Assembly: GCA_030065915.1 (NCBI GenBank) | Contig: JASJCQ010000004.1 | Span: 1 to 64,000, forward strand | Source of the DNA: Woeseiaceae bacterium | GTDB taxonomy: Bacteria; Pseudomonadota; Gammaproteobacteria; Steroidobacterales; Woeseiaceae | Length of the DNA stretch: 64,000 nt | Direction of reading: 5' to 3' | Shown here: piece after piece, positions 1 through 9,817 of the stretch | Position numbering within the stretch: the stretch's first letter is position 1 | Layout of the letters: each line of letters begins with the position of its first letter | Notes under the pieces: generated by a model | The model's input: the letters and a program-made list of their open reading frames with translations, nothing else | Databases searched by the model: none | Told to the model about the DNA's origin: nothing | Made by a program: the position numbers and the translations under genes

Positions 1-13
1 CCCCAAAATCGAT

Positions 14-1396
14 CTAGGTCCCCGCGCCGATTCGTGGCAACTCCAGTCTAACCACCAACCCGGCGCCATCGGGTGCGTCGGACAGCAGCAAAGACCCTCC
101 GTGAAGTTCGGCAATGTCCTTTGCTATGGCGAGGCCCAGACCACATCCGCTCTGCTCCTTTGGCCCGAGCCGCCGAAAACGACGGAGGGCATCTTCGCGA
201 AGCGGCTCCGGTATTCCCGGGCCGTTGTCAACAACTTCCAGCGCAGCGGCAAGTTCTGCCGGCGAAGTACGGACCGTCACCTCCGACCCTTCTGGACTGT
301 ACTGAATTGCATTCTGTATGAGGTTGTTCAAGAGCTCTTCCAAAAGGTCCTGATTGCCGCGCACGAGCAAGGTCTCGGGAGAGCGATCGAGCCCGAGGTC
401 TACCTTGGCCTGCAATGCCCGGGCGACCCAGTTACGAGTGACCGATTCCGCCAGCTGGCCGAGCTCAAGGACCTCAAAGTCCTGCGACCCGCCCGCACGG
501 GCATGGACCAGCAACTGTTCAGCCAGTCGCCCTGTGCGACTGGTAGCCACAAGCAGCTCGTCAAGACTGACGCGCAGTTTCTCCGGGTCGGGTTCATTGG
601 TTGCGAGCTCGAGCTGAGTCTTCAGCGACGCGAGTGGCGTTCTCAGTTGATGGGAAGCATCGTCAACAAACTCCCGGATTTCCGAGAAGCTTCGCTGCAA
701 TCGATCCATCAAGCTGTTTATCGCCTCGACCAACACCTTGATTTCCGTTGGCACGTCCAGGTCGATGGGCCGAAGATCGTGTTGCGATCGGCGGCTAAGC
801 GACTCCTCAAACTTCTTCAGCGGCTTGAGTGCGCGACTGGTACCAAACCATGCAATTGCGATTAGCAGAATAATCAGCAACAGGAAACGCGAGCCGAAAG
901 ACGTTGTCAGCTCACGTGCAAGCCTTTCTCGTTCGCCAACTGTTTCGGCTACGTAGACAGAAAACTCGAAGTTGCGTGACTGTCGATGAATGCTTCGATC
1001 CAGTTTAGCAACGCGAATTGTCTGCCCACGAAACTCCGAGTCGAAGAACGTCGTTTCACCATTTTCTGACTGTGCGTCGGCCTCCGAAGGCTCCGGCAGA
1101 TCCTTGTAACCGGTGATAAAGGTACCGTTCTCACCCACAACCTTGTAGTACACGTGATCATCGCCGGTGGCCGACAACATCTCGAGTGCGATGTACGGGA
1201 GATCGACCTCCAGCGCGGTTCCCTCAACAACAACATGATCTGCGATCGCCAGGGCCGAGGCATACAGCGAATTATCGTGAGCCGCGTTAGCAGATCGATG
1301 TGCATTATGGTAGTTCTCGAAAAGAAGGACGCCCGCGGCAAGCAACAAAGGAATGCCCAACCACAGCGAGAAGCTGGCCCGCAGTGACCTGCTCAT
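14..1396 (-). CDS. tctE: TctE-like sensor histidine kinase
   Basis: Membrane histidine kinase of 460 residues. TM helices lie at about 8-28 and 170-187 and flank a periplasmic sensor domain of about 140 residues. A HAMP linker follows, then the H-box with phospho-acceptor His249 (DASHQLRTPLAS), an N-box (LLNNLIQNAIQYSP) and ATP-lid motifs DNGPGI and GCGLGLAIA. The start codon overlaps the stop of the response regulator gene (ATGA), so the two are co-translated. They lie divergently beside tctCBA, the classic tricarboxylate regulation arrangement. The ligand is inferred from context (a carboxylate or phosphorylated carboxylate), not from sensor residues. The symbol rests on family and neighbourhood. 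Confidence 0.9.
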   Translation of the reverse strand: MSRSLRASFSLWLGIPLLLAAGVLLFENYHNAHRSANAAHDNSLYASALAIADHVVVEGTALEVDLPYIALEMLSATGDDHVYYKVVGENGTFITGYKDLPEPSEADAQSENGETTFFDSEFRGQTIRVAKLDRSIHRQSRNFEFSVYVAETVGERERLARELTTSFGSRFLLLIILLIAIAWFGTSRALKPLKKFEESLSRRSQHDLRPIDLDVPTEIKVLVEAINSLMDRLQRSFSEIREFVDDASHQLRTPLASLKTQLELATNEPDPEKLRVSLDELLVATSRTGRLAEQLLVHARAGGSQDFEVLELGQLAESVTRNWVARALQAKVDLGLDRSPETLLVRGNQDLLEELLNNLIQNAIQYSPEGSEVTVRTSPAELAAALEVVDNGPGIPEPLREDALRRFRRLGPKEQSGCGLGLAIAKDIAELHGGSLLLSDAPDGAGLVVRLELPRIGAGT

Positions 1397-2061
1397 TCGG
1401 GGGGTTCCAGCAGGTAGCCGATGCCTCTCACGGTGCGAAGATGAAAGGAGTCTTTCGGAAGCTGCTTGCGCAATCTGTGGATATAGATTTCGATTGCGTT
1501 GTCGCTGCTGTTGTCGTCGAAACTGTACAGATGCTGCGCGAGCTGCTGTTTGCTGAGCACCCGACCGACAGATCGAAGCAACGTCTCGAGCACGCCAAGT
1601 TCCTTGGCACGAAGCGAGAGCTCCTGATCGTCAACGTACACCCGTTTCGCCACGGTGTCGTATTTTATGCGGCCGTGGTCGATGGTTGGCTTGGTCTGAT
1701 TCGCGCCGCGACGGAGGTTTGCCCGGACCCGGGCAAGCAGCTCACTGAGCTCAAATGGCTTCGTCATGTAATCGTCGGCACCGAGATCCAGGCCGACAAT
1801 CTTGTGATCCAGGCCGCTGCGAGCGGTCAAAATGATGACCGGCAACCGGTCACCGCGGGCACGCAGCTTCCGCAGAACGTCCTGACCATCCATCTGGGGC
1901 AGCCCCAGATCCAGGACCAGAAGATCGTAAGTCTCGGTCGACAGGAGCTGATCAGCCGATGCGCCGTTGTCCGCAACGTCAACAGCGTAGTTCTCGCGCA
2001 CGAAAGCCTGCTGAAGGGCAGTCGCCAGTGGTTGATCGTCCTCGACGAGCAGCAATTTCAT
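1393..2061 (-). CDS. tctD: TctD-like OmpR-family response regulator
   Basis: Response regulator of 222 residues. The receiver domain has acidic residues E7/D8/D9, phospho-acceptor Asp51 (LVLDLGLPQMDG), the switch Thr in ILTARSG and Lys101 (MTKPFE). The C-terminal winged helix of the OmpR/PhoB type ends in a typical RTVRGIGYLL turn. It is the first gene of a two-gene unit with the kinase that follows. It presumably binds in the 166-bp divergent intergenic region, which holds a perfect 9-bp inverted repeat at 2116-2143, to control the transport operon on the other strand. The partnership is clear; the signal is inferred. Confidence 0.92.
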   Translation of the reverse strand: MKLLLVEDDQPLATALQQAFVRENYAVDVADNGASADQLLSTETYDLLVLDLGLPQMDGQDVLRKLRARGDRLPVIILTARSGLDHKIVGLDLGADDYMTKPFELSELLARVRANLRRGANQTKPTIDHGRIKYDTVAKRVYVDDQELSLRAKELGVLETLLRSVGRVLSKQQLAQHLYSFDDNSSDNAIEIYIHRLRKQLPKDSFHLRTVRGIGYLLEPPE

Positions 2062-2115
2062 GAATTTCTTCCGGTGAAAGGCTCCTGACAGAATCTTTCG
2101 TTAGAAAGTCAGTGA

Positions 2116-2143
2116 CGCCTGAGTTTCTACCACGACTCAGGCG
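2116..2143. promoter_or_regulatory. 9-bp inverted repeat between tctD and tctC
   Basis: CGCCTGAGT at 2116-2124 and its exact reverse complement ACTCAGGCG at 2135-2143 are separated by 10 nt. They sit between the divergent two-component genes and tctC. A second short repeat, CTTTC-GTTA-GAAAG, lies at 2095-2108. The position suits a regulator site, but OmpR-type regulators usually bind direct repeats, so a 5'-UTR hairpin is an alternative. Confidence 0.5.
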
Positions 2144-2227
2144 AGCGGCACCAGTTCATAAGGACTCGCAGGGCTGGCAGGAACCGCTTTCGATAGCCTG
2201 GAAGTCATTGTAGGGGTGTAGACACCA

Positions 2228-3265
2228 ATGTTCGCCCATTCAAACAGTGAACGTCTTGCTGCGATTGCTCTGGCAATACGCGTGACGGCCGTTATCGTCG
2301 CCACAATCGGCGTCGCCGCCTGTGAGCAATCTGACACAAACGACGCACACAGCAATGGCGAACGGCTTCACATTCTGATCCCCGGCGGTGCAGGCGGCGG
2401 CTGGGATACGACGGCCAGGGCGGTTGGCGAAGGACTTCGGCGATCAGGCCTCGTCCCCGCCGTTTCGTACGAGAACCGCTCGGGAGGAGGCGGCGGAGTC
2501 GCGATAGCGCACCTCATTGAGACTGGTGAACGTCAACGAAACACCATCATGGTCGGTTCCGCGGCGCTGGTGGTCAGGTCCCTGAACGGTCTGTTGCCGC
2601 AAGGGGTTGGCGATCTGGTGCCCGTTGCGAGTGTTGTCTCGGACTACGGTGCTTTGGTGGTTCGCGGTGACTCGCCCTATCAGTCCTACCGCGCATTCGT
2701 TCGAGCATCGTCATTGACGCCAGGTTCGACGATGATTGCCGGGGGATCGGTTCGCGGCGGGATGGACCACCTCGTGATTCAGCAAGTAATGCTCGCCAGT
2801 GGCTACGCGCCGGACACCGTCTCTTACGTGGCTTACGACGCGGGAGGCCAGGCCATGACGAGCCTGCTTTCCGGAGAGACACAGGCACTGTCGACTGGCG
2901 TCTCGGAGGTGGTCAGTGCGCACAACCAGGGGCAGGTGCGGATTCTTGCTATAACCGCGCCGAAGCGGCTGCCTGAATTGCCAGGCGTTCCGACATTCCG
3001 GGAGTTAGGCGTGGACGCACTGTTCGCGAACTGGCGCGGATTCTTCGGACCGCCGCAGATGACACAGGAGGAGCGCGATCGCGTGGCAGGTCTGATCGCC
3101 GAACTCGTGCAGCGTCCTGAATGGGAGGTGCAGCGGTCGCGGCTTGCGTTGACGAATTTCCTGTTGTCCGGCGGGGATTTCGAGCGTTTTCTCGAGGAGA
3201 ACCGCTTGCAGATGCTGCAGATCGTGAACTCGGCACGTGAGCCACTGGACGGGCCGAAGCGATGA
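2228..3265 (+). CDS. tctC: Tripartite tricarboxylate transporter substrate-binding lipoprotein TctC
   Basis: Periplasmic binding component of a TTT transporter, 345 residues (Bug/TctC family). The N-terminus is a signal peptide ending in a lipobox-like VAAC with Cys32, so it may be lipid-anchored. The mature start carries the typical IPGGAGGGWDTTAR ligand-loop motif, followed later by VPTFRELG. It overlaps tctB by 4 nt and is the first gene of an operon that runs through tctB, tctA and probably on to the TonB receptor, phosphoesterase and binding protein. TctC proteins bind citrate or other carboxylates; the exact ligand cannot be read from the sequence. Confidence 0.92.
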   Translation: MFAHSNSERLAAIALAIRVTAVIVATIGVAACEQSDTNDAHSNGERLHILIPGGAGGGWDTTARAVGEGLRRSGLVPAVSYENRSGGGGGVAIAHLIETGERQRNTIMVGSAALVVRSLNGLLPQGVGDLVPVASVVSDYGALVVRGDSPYQSYRAFVRASSLTPGSTMIAGGSVRGGMDHLVIQQVMLASGYAPDTVSYVAYDAGGQAMTSLLSGETQALSTGVSEVVSAHNQGQVRILAITAPKRLPELPGVPTFRELGVDALFANWRGFFGPPQMTQEERDRVAGLIAELVQRPEWEVQRSRLALTNFLLSGGDFERFLEENRLQMLQIVNSAREPLDGPKR

Positions 3266-3714
3266 ACGCCTGGAACGGTGAAACCTATGTCGCGCTCCTA
3301 TGCCTGGCTTTCTGCGCGTTCTACGGGATGTCGGCCGGATCAATCGACTTGTTCAGCGCAGCGCAGCACGAGGTAATGACCAGCCGGACGTTTCCTTACA
3401 TTCTGACTGCTGTCGGTGCCGCCTGCTCACTATCGATTCTCTACAGCGCGCTACGCGAACAGGCCGCCTCCGGTCCGGGAAGAGCTCACGAGGTGCGTCA
3501 CTGGCGCGCTTGCGCGGGACTCGTTGGTCTTGCGCTTGTCTATGCTTTCTTACTCACAAGGATCGGTTTCATCGTGTCGACGGCAGGGTTCCTCGCCGCC
3601 GGTATCGTCTACCTCGGCGAGCGACGCTGGCGTTATGTTGTGCCGGCGGCTGTACTGCCACCCCTGATTTTCTGGCTGCTGCTCGAGCTTGGCCTCGACA
3701 TAAGCCTGCCGTGA
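3262..3714 (+). CDS. tctB: Tripartite tricarboxylate transporter small membrane subunit TctB
   Basis: Protein of 150 residues with about four hydrophobic segments, the size and topology of the small TctB subunit. It lies between and partly overlaps the binding protein and large permease genes, as in known TTT operons. TctB sequences diverge strongly, so the call depends as much on position as on sequence. It would pair with TctA in the inner membrane to form the Na+- or H+-driven permease. Confidence 0.88.
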   Translation: MNAWNGETYVALLCLAFCAFYGMSAGSIDLFSAAQHEVMTSRTFPYILTAVGAACSLSILYSALREQAASGPGRAHEVRHWRACAGLVGLALVYAFLLTRIGFIVSTAGFLAAGIVYLGERRWRYVVPAAVLPPLIFWLLLELGLDISLP

Positions 3715-3736
3715 ATATGAGCTTGGGGATTCAAGC

Positions 3737-5236
3737 GTGATTGACGGAATTCTTACAGGACTGGAGGTCGCGATTCGCCCAGTCAATCTACTGCTGGTGA
3801 GTGTCGGTTGTTTTGCCGGGACAATCATCGGCATGCTGCCGGGCCTCGGTCCGGTGTCGGCCATTGCGTTGTTGGTCCCTGTGACCTATGCGTTCGACCC
3901 CGCGAGTGCATTGATTCTTCTGGCTGGCGTCTACTATGGCGCGGTCTTCGGTGGCTCGACGTCAGCAATCCTGTTGAACGCACCGGGCGTAGCCGGAACC
4001 GTTGCTACGACCTTTGACGGCTATCCGTTAGCTCAGAAGGGCTTGCCGGGTAAGGCGTTGGCGGTTGCAGCGTATGCTTCCTTTGCGGGCGGCACCATTG
4101 CCGCCGTCCTGCTACTGCTGGCAGCGCCCGCATTAGCTGTTGTCAGTTTGTCCTTCCAATCGCCTGAATACTTTGCGTTGATGGTTCTGGGCCTGATATC
4201 CGTCACGGCGTTCGCAGGCGAGGACAATGCGGCCAAGGCCGGATTTATGGCCGTACTTGGTCTGATGCTCGGCACGGTAGGCACCGATCGAACAGACGGC
4301 GTCATGCGCTTTACCTATGGCCGCCTGGATCTATTGGATGGCATAAGCTTCCTGTTGCTCGCCATGGCCGCTTTTGCACTGTCAGAAGTGCTGTTGAGCG
4401 TACTTTCAGGTCACAGCGTAAGCGGAAACGCACGCCGTTCTGCACTGGGGTCATTGCGCCTTAAGCGCAAAGAAGTGAAGCAGGTTGCCCCTGCGGTCGG
4501 ACGGTCCTCGCTCCTGGGCTTCTTCGTCGGCGTGCTTCCCGGAGCCGGAGCCACCATCGCTTCGTTCATGGGTTACTCGATGGAGCGCAGCATCGCGAAG
4601 GGCGAGGCGCAAAAGGAATTCGGCAAGGGTTCGCTTCGAGGACTGGCTGCGCCGGAAAGCGCCAACAACGCCGCGTCGTCAGGATCGTTCGTCCCGCTCC
4701 TGACACTTGGCGTTCCCGGTTCTGGCACGACGGCCGTCATGTTGGGAGCGCTAATTTCCTACGGTATAAACCCGGGTCCAACGCTCTTCGTCGAACGGCC
4801 CGACGTCTTCTGGGGCGTCATCGTCTCCATGTATATCGGCAACGTCGTGCTGCTGATTTTGAACCTCCCGCTCATCCCGTACATATCCCGGGTGCTGACT
4901 CTGCCGTCCAATGTGCTGGCGCCATTGATTGTGTTCTTCTGCCTGGCTGGCGTGTTCCTGGTGTCCTTCAACACCTTCGACTTGTACATGATGATCGGAA
5001 TTGGCGTGATTGCGGTGGTGCTACGACTCTACCGATACCCAATGGCGCCTATGATTGTCGGCTTCACCCTTGGAGGCTTGCTGGAAACCAATCTGCGTCG
5101 GAGCCTGGTGCTCTATAACGATTCGTTCAGTTTTCTTTGGGAACGACCGATAACCCTGGCTATCCTCTCCGCAACCGTTCTGATAGCCGGCATTCCATTG
5201 TTTCGTAAAGCATGGCGCAGGGCTGTCGTTGATTAG
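3737..5236 (+). CDS. tctA: Tripartite tricarboxylate transporter large permease TctA
   Basis: Large permease of 499 residues with about 11-12 membrane helices. It carries the two family glycine-rich repeats: GMLPGLGPVSA near residue 34 and GVLPGAGATIAS near residue 265. Both are signatures of the TctA/DUF112 family. It starts 22 bp after tctB and is followed after 84 bp by a TonB receptor on the same strand. It imports the substrate delivered by TctC across the inner membrane. Confidence 0.95.
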   Translation: MIDGILTGLEVAIRPVNLLLVSVGCFAGTIIGMLPGLGPVSAIALLVPVTYAFDPASALILLAGVYYGAVFGGSTSAILLNAPGVAGTVATTFDGYPLAQKGLPGKALAVAAYASFAGGTIAAVLLLLAAPALAVVSLSFQSPEYFALMVLGLISVTAFAGEDNAAKAGFMAVLGLMLGTVGTDRTDGVMRFTYGRLDLLDGISFLLLAMAAFALSEVLLSVLSGHSVSGNARRSALGSLRLKRKEVKQVAPAVGRSSLLGFFVGVLPGAGATIASFMGYSMERSIAKGEAQKEFGKGSLRGLAAPESANNAASSGSFVPLLTLGVPGSGTTAVMLGALISYGINPGPTLFVERPDVFWGVIVSMYIGNVVLLILNLPLIPYISRVLTLPSNVLAPLIVFFCLAGVFLVSFNTFDLYMMIGIGVIAVVLRLYRYPMAPMIVGFTLGGLLETNLRRSLVLYNDSFSFLWERPITLAILSATVLIAGIPLFRKAWRRAVVD

Positions 5237-5320
5237 TGTCTTCGCTGAAAGGCTGGTGAAAGCTTCGCGCTCTAGCCTCATCGTGTCGAAGTCGAATTGT
5301 CAGACGACACGGGGGCACCA

Positions 5321-7912
5321 ATGATCCGCGCAAGAAACGTCACTCAACTAAGTTTTGTAGCAATCTCAGTCCTGGGCGTCATGGTCCTGCCGTCCCAGGC
5401 ACTGGCCCAGGACAGCGATGTCCCAACTGAGGAGATTCTCGTTGTCGGTCAGAAGGCCAGCCAGGCCGCATCAATTGAGCAGGAGCGCGCGTCCGACTCC
5501 CTCAAATCGATAGTCGCCTCGGACCAGATTGGTAACTTCCCGGACCAGAACGTTGCGGAATCCTTACAACGCTTACCCGGCATCTCAGTTACCCGGGATC
5601 AGGGTGAGGGTCGATTCCCCGTTGTTCGCGGCGCAGACCCCAATTTCAACGCAGTCACAATCAATGGTGTTCGTGTGCCATCGCCAGTTGGTACTGAACG
5701 ATCCGTGCCGCTGGATGTGATTCCTGCGGACTTGCTCGAGACCCTGGAAGTGACGAAGACGTTGACCCCCGACATCGATGGCGACTCCATTGGCGGCAGT
5801 ATCAACATACGAAGCTTGACGGCTTTCGATCGCGGCGGGTACTCGCTGCAGTTTCGAGGGGAAGCTCGATACAACGAGCAGTCGGAGGAGATGAGCCCCA
5901 AGGGGTCAGTCACCTGGACCAACCTGTTCGATTTTGGCAATGGTTCCGAGAACTTTGGAATCGCAGCATCGATAAGCTACTCACAGCGAGAGGCCGAGAG
6001 TGACAACATTGAAGCTGACGGCCCGCCCGAGCTGACGACAGACACTACCGGCGATTTCTTCGCATTCGGCGAACTGGAACAGCGTGCTTACGAAATCGAC
6101 CGCGACAGGCTTGGCGCAACGCTGAGTTTCGATTACAGGCCGACGGACAGCGCAAGCTACTACCTTAAGTTCCTGCACAGTGACTTCGAGGACGTGGAGA
6201 CACGCCGGCGCAACGAAGTTGGTTTCGGCCGTGGAGACCTGGTCCCCGGGACGCTGGGCGAGGGCACAGGCCAGTTCACTGATACCCGCGTGGACAGAGA
6301 GTATCGAACTCGCAAGATTGACCAGACAATCTCGTCTTACGTGTTGGGTGGCGAGAACGTGTCGGATGACTGGGTCATTGACTATAGCGTCGCATATTCT
6401 CTCGCCGAGACCGATGTGAATAATCGAATCGACGCGACGTTTCGCACTGGCGGAATTGATATTGGCTACATTGCGGGAACCACGTCAGCACAGTACATCA
6501 ACGCCGAGCCGGACTTCTTTAGCGGCGACGCATTCCCGCTGGAGGACCTCGAGCTGCGGCAGCAGGATACCGAAGATGATGAAACGGCAATTCGGCTGAA
6601 CTTTGAACGCATGTTGGAATGGGGCGGAAAGCCCGCATCGATCAAGTTCGGCGGCGCCATCAGGATGCGCGATAAGTCTGCGAATGAAGACCGCGAAGTG
6701 TTTGACGACTTTGACGCACTTGGCGGACCGCCGTTGCTGACACAGTTTATTGAGGGAGAACAGTCTGGTTTCGACCTCGGTGTCTTCGGGCCGCGTATCA
6801 GCGCGAGCGGACTTGCCGACTATTTCTTCTCAAACCTCGATACGCTGCGTGCGACTGGTTTGGACACGGGCGGTACGCTCGAGGATTCGAATGTCGGCGA
6901 CTACTCGTCAAGTGAGGATGTGACTGCCCTGTATTTGATGGGTACTGTCGATCTTAGTGACACGGTTCGTCTGATCGGTGGCGTCCGTTACGAGGACACC
7001 GACTTCGAGACCCAGGGCAAGATTGTCGATATCGAGAATGAGACAGTGGCTCCCGCACCCACCGTTTCGAACTCCTACTCCAATGTTCTGCCGAGTTTGC
7101 ACCTGCGTTGGGATGTCAGCGACACCGTGGTAGTGCGAGCCTCCTACGCCGCTTCGCTGATCAGGCCTCTGTTTGACCAGTCGGCGTCGCGGTTGATTGA
7201 TGACGACGGCGATGTTTTCGCTGGAAATCCGGAGCTTGATCCTATCGAGTCGCAGGCCTTTGATCTGTCGCTTGCGTGGTACCCGGAAGGTTTACAGGCA
7301 GCCGTTGGCATCGGAGTCTTCTACAAGCAACTCGACGACTTCATTGTGCAGGCCGATGTTCTCGGCGTCGATCCCGACTTTCCTTTGTCGACCGGCTTTA
7401 ACGAAGTTATCAAGGCGATCAACGGCGACGAGGCCGATGTGCTCGGCTTCGAGATCTACTATCAACAGTCGTTCGACAATCTGCCGGCGCCATGGGATGG
7501 TTTCCTGATCAGTGCGAACGCCGCGTTCATCGATAGTGAAGCAGACCTGGGATCCATCAGGAATGGCGAAAAGATTCCGCTGCCACGGCAGTCCGATACG
7601 GTCGGCAACTTGTCGATTGGATACGAGAAGAACCGGTGGAGCCTTCGCGCCTCCATGGCCTACCGGGACGCGTACCTCGACCTGCTCGAGGACCCGTCGG
7701 ACTCTGCGGCAGACAACTATGCGCGTGACCACACGCAGCTGGACTTCACGGTCAAATACGATCTGACCGACAGCTTTACAGTCTACCTCGAACACAGCAA
7801 TGCGAATGACGAAGCTCTAAGTGTTGTCTATGGAGGCGCGAGCAGTCGCTTCCTGCGGCAGTATGAAGTCTACGGCTACACAACGGCCCTCGGCGTTCAG
7901 GGCAACTTTTAG
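5321..7912 (+). CDS. TonB-dependent receptor (Xanthomonas/Caulobacter type)
   Basis: Outer-membrane receptor of 863 residues from the ATG at 5321. An upstream TTG at 5297 is possible, but a G-rich ribosome site (GGGGG, about 5312-5316) precedes the ATG, and that start gives a clean signal peptide ending near ALAQ (residue 30). A TonB-box-like EEILVVG follows, then a plug domain with DQIGNFPDQNVAESLQRLPG, the hallmark of the TonB-Xanth-Caul family, and GDSIGGSINI. The C-terminus ends in Phe (VQGNF). It is placed in the tct operon, 3 bp ahead of the phosphoesterase. It probably brings the TTT substrate, or a larger or ferric form of it, across the outer membrane. Confidence 0.92.
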   Translation: MIRARNVTQLSFVAISVLGVMVLPSQALAQDSDVPTEEILVVGQKASQAASIEQERASDSLKSIVASDQIGNFPDQNVAESLQRLPGISVTRDQGEGRFPVVRGADPNFNAVTINGVRVPSPVGTERSVPLDVIPADLLETLEVTKTLTPDIDGDSIGGSINIRSLTAFDRGGYSLQFRGEARYNEQSEEMSPKGSVTWTNLFDFGNGSENFGIAASISYSQREAESDNIEADGPPELTTDTTGDFFAFGELEQRAYEIDRDRLGATLSFDYRPTDSASYYLKFLHSDFEDVETRRRNEVGFGRGDLVPGTLGEGTGQFTDTRVDREYRTRKIDQTISSYVLGGENVSDDWVIDYSVAYSLAETDVNNRIDATFRTGGIDIGYIAGTTSAQYINAEPDFFSGDAFPLEDLELRQQDTEDDETAIRLNFERMLEWGGKPASIKFGGAIRMRDKSANEDREVFDDFDALGGPPLLTQFIEGEQSGFDLGVFGPRISASGLADYFFSNLDTLRATGLDTGGTLEDSNVGDYSSSEDVTALYLMGTVDLSDTVRLIGGVRYEDTDFETQGKIVDIENETVAPAPTVSNSYSNVLPSLHLRWDVSDTVVVRASYAASLIRPLFDQSASRLIDDDGDVFAGNPELDPIESQAFDLSLAWYPEGLQAAVGIGVFYKQLDDFIVQADVLGVDPDFPLSTGFNEVIKAINGDEADVLGFEIYYQQSFDNLPAPWDGFLISANAAFIDSEADLGSIRNGEKIPLPRQSDTVGNLSIGYEKNRWSLRASMAYRDAYLDLLEDPSDSAADNYARDHTQLDFTVKYDLTDSFTVYLEHSNANDEALSVVYGGASSRFLRQYEVYGYTTALGVQGNF

Positions 7913-7915
7913 CCT

Positions 7916-9817
7916 GTGCCACAGAAAGGCCCCTCAAGGCCGATCGGACTCGCTGCGATCCTGCTAGCCTGTCTGGTCGGCTTTGAGGCTTCCGGCAGCG
8001 ATGCGGCGGGCGTACCGCCTTCCATAACACCGCACATCTCCCATGGGCCGATTCTGGGACGTCTCGGTGACGACAGCATTGCGGTCTGGGTAAGAACCTC
8101 GCGCCCGACGTCGTTCTACGTTCGTTATGGCAACAATCCGGAACGACTGACCGCTTCTTCACGCGTCGTCACTACGCTGCTCGAGCGTGACAACACTGCA
8201 CACGTCGTGCTCCCAGAGCTGCGACAGGACACCCGTTATTACTACCAGGCTGTTATCCAGGAGCATCCTGACGTCGCAACAGAGGTGTTTTCGTTTCGCA
8301 GCCTGCCGGCGCAGGATGCGCGTCGAGGCCAGCTGAATCCGCAAGGCCTGTTCAATTTTTCGTTCTCAGCGACGTCGTGCGGGAAGCAATCTCCAACCTT
8401 GAGTCAGGGCAGAGCACAGCACCGTATGATGCTGGCACGGCATGCCGACGACATGGCGTTTCACATAGCACTCGGTGATTGGCTGTACGAAGAAGACCGG
8501 TTGCAGTCGGCGGACCACTGGTTCGCAAGCTCAAGCGAGCCTGGATCAGTACTTCCCGATCTTGTCCGCGACGTCCCTTCCCTTCCCGGAGTGTGGGAAA
8601 ACTACAAACACTATCTCGAAAACGATCCTGATCTGAGTCGTTGGCACGCTTCGGTACCGTCGATGGCGGTGTTTGACGATCACGAGGTTCTCAACAACTT
8701 CCAGGACGCGACCGTCGTCGGTCACAGCGCACGAAACGCACTATTCCGCGATCCTGGTCTGCGCGGCTGGCGAGACTACCTGGGCTGGGCAAACCCCGAA
8801 CAGGACGAGTCGACCGTCGTGTTCGGACGAGGGCACATCGACTCCGCCAGTAGTACATTGCACGACCCTGATGCGGACTTTCTGGGCCTCGATCTGAAAA
8901 CCTCGACAAACCTGCACGTCCACTGGGGCGGTCCCTATGCCGGATTTCGAAATACCGATGCAAAGAACCGCTCGGCTATTGACGCATCGATTGACGGCGC
9001 GGGTCCGAACGATCCGAATGCCGGTGTGTACAGTATCGGGAAGATCATTGACCGCAACACCGTCGAGATCGACCCGGCGCCGAAGTCAGATGGAGAGTCG
9101 TCATACTCGATAGGCGGCCTGCGGTACTTTTTCGGTTGGCAGTTGGCGAATGTCGAGTTCCTCGGCTTGGACACGCGCAGTCGTCGTCGGTCAACGCTCG
9201 CGTCCAGCGAGCCCAGCATGCTTGGCGACGAACAGTGGCAGTGGCTGGCCGACCGAGTCGAAGGCAGCAGCGCCGACCTGCTCGTCCTGCTTTCATCGGT
9301 CAGCATCGTCATTCCTCACGTCTCGGGCACGCCGCCAGCGGTCGACGACCAGTCTTGGAGCGGCTACCCCGGGGAGCGTGACCGCCTGATTGAGCTGCTT
9401 GAGGCGAGTGGCAAAACCGTCGTGATTCTGACGGGAGATTTGCACAACGCTTACTCGATACAGATTTCCGAGAACGTGTGGGAGTTCGCCGTAGGCCCGA
9501 TCGGTTCGTTGAATCGCACAGTCAAGGAAGGCCAATCACACCTCGTGGGCGCAAACGGTCTTCTTCAACAGGGTGCGTTCGACGCGGATATTCGATGGGG
9601 CACCTGGTACCACGACGAGACGCCATCGCGCCTGCGTCGAACGCCCGTCTATACGGTTGTTCAAGTGAACAATGTCATCGATAGTCCGGGCGAGGACGGC
9701 GCGTCGCGTTGGGTGGCGTACGAGCGACCTCAAGTAGTAGTACAATTTTACCATGCAGGCACAGGCCACCTTCTTTACGCGGAGAGCGTTCACTTCGGTG
9801 ATCACAGCGCGGACTAG
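7916..9817 (+). CDS. PhoD-like alkaline phosphatase/phosphodiesterase
   Basis: Secreted metallophosphoesterase of 633 residues with a GTG start 3 bp after the receptor stop codon. The N-terminal hydrophobic stretch ends in LLAC (Cys19), a possible lipobox. A fibronectin-like PhoD N-domain covers about 35-130. The catalytic domain has ALGDWLYEEDR (about 185-195), FDDHEVLNN (253-261) and LTGDLHNAYS near 525; these carry the metal-binding Asp and His residues of PhoD. PhoD enzymes use Fe3+ and Ca2+ to cleave phosphomono- or diesters. The setting suggests it dephosphorylates or trims the imported substrate outside the inner membrane. An insert at about 290-390 is longer than in simple PhoD proteins. 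Confidence 0.85.
   Translation: MPQKGPSRPIGLAAILLACLVGFEASGSDAAGVPPSITPHISHGPILGRLGDDSIAVWVRTSRPTSFYVRYGNNPERLTASSRVVTTLLERDNTAHVVLPELRQDTRYYYQAVIQEHPDVATEVFSFRSLPAQDARRGQLNPQGLFNFSFSATSCGKQSPTLSQGRAQHRMMLARHADDMAFHIALGDWLYEEDRLQSADHWFASSSEPGSVLPDLVRDVPSLPGVWENYKHYLENDPDLSRWHASVPSMAVFDDHEVLNNFQDATVVGHSARNALFRDPGLRGWRDYLGWANPEQDESTVVFGRGHIDSASSTLHDPDADFLGLDLKTSTNLHVHWGGPYAGFRNTDAKNRSAIDASIDGAGPNDPNAGVYSIGKIIDRNTVEIDPAPKSDGESSYSIGGLRYFFGWQLANVEFLGLDTRSRRRSTLASSEPSMLGDEQWQWLADRVEGSSADLLVLLSSVSIVIPHVSGTPPAVDDQSWSGYPGERDRLIELLEASGKTVVILTGDLHNAYSIQISENVWEFAVGPIGSLNRTVKEGQSHLVGANGLLQQGAFDADIRWGTWYHDETPSRLRRTPVYTVVQVNNVIDSPGEDGASRWVAYERPQVVVQFYHAGTGHLLYAESVHFGDHSAD

Noticed and set aside
101-865. Long open frame on the plus strand
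   Set aside because: It is the antisense of the sensor kinase, with no domain match and no ribosome site.
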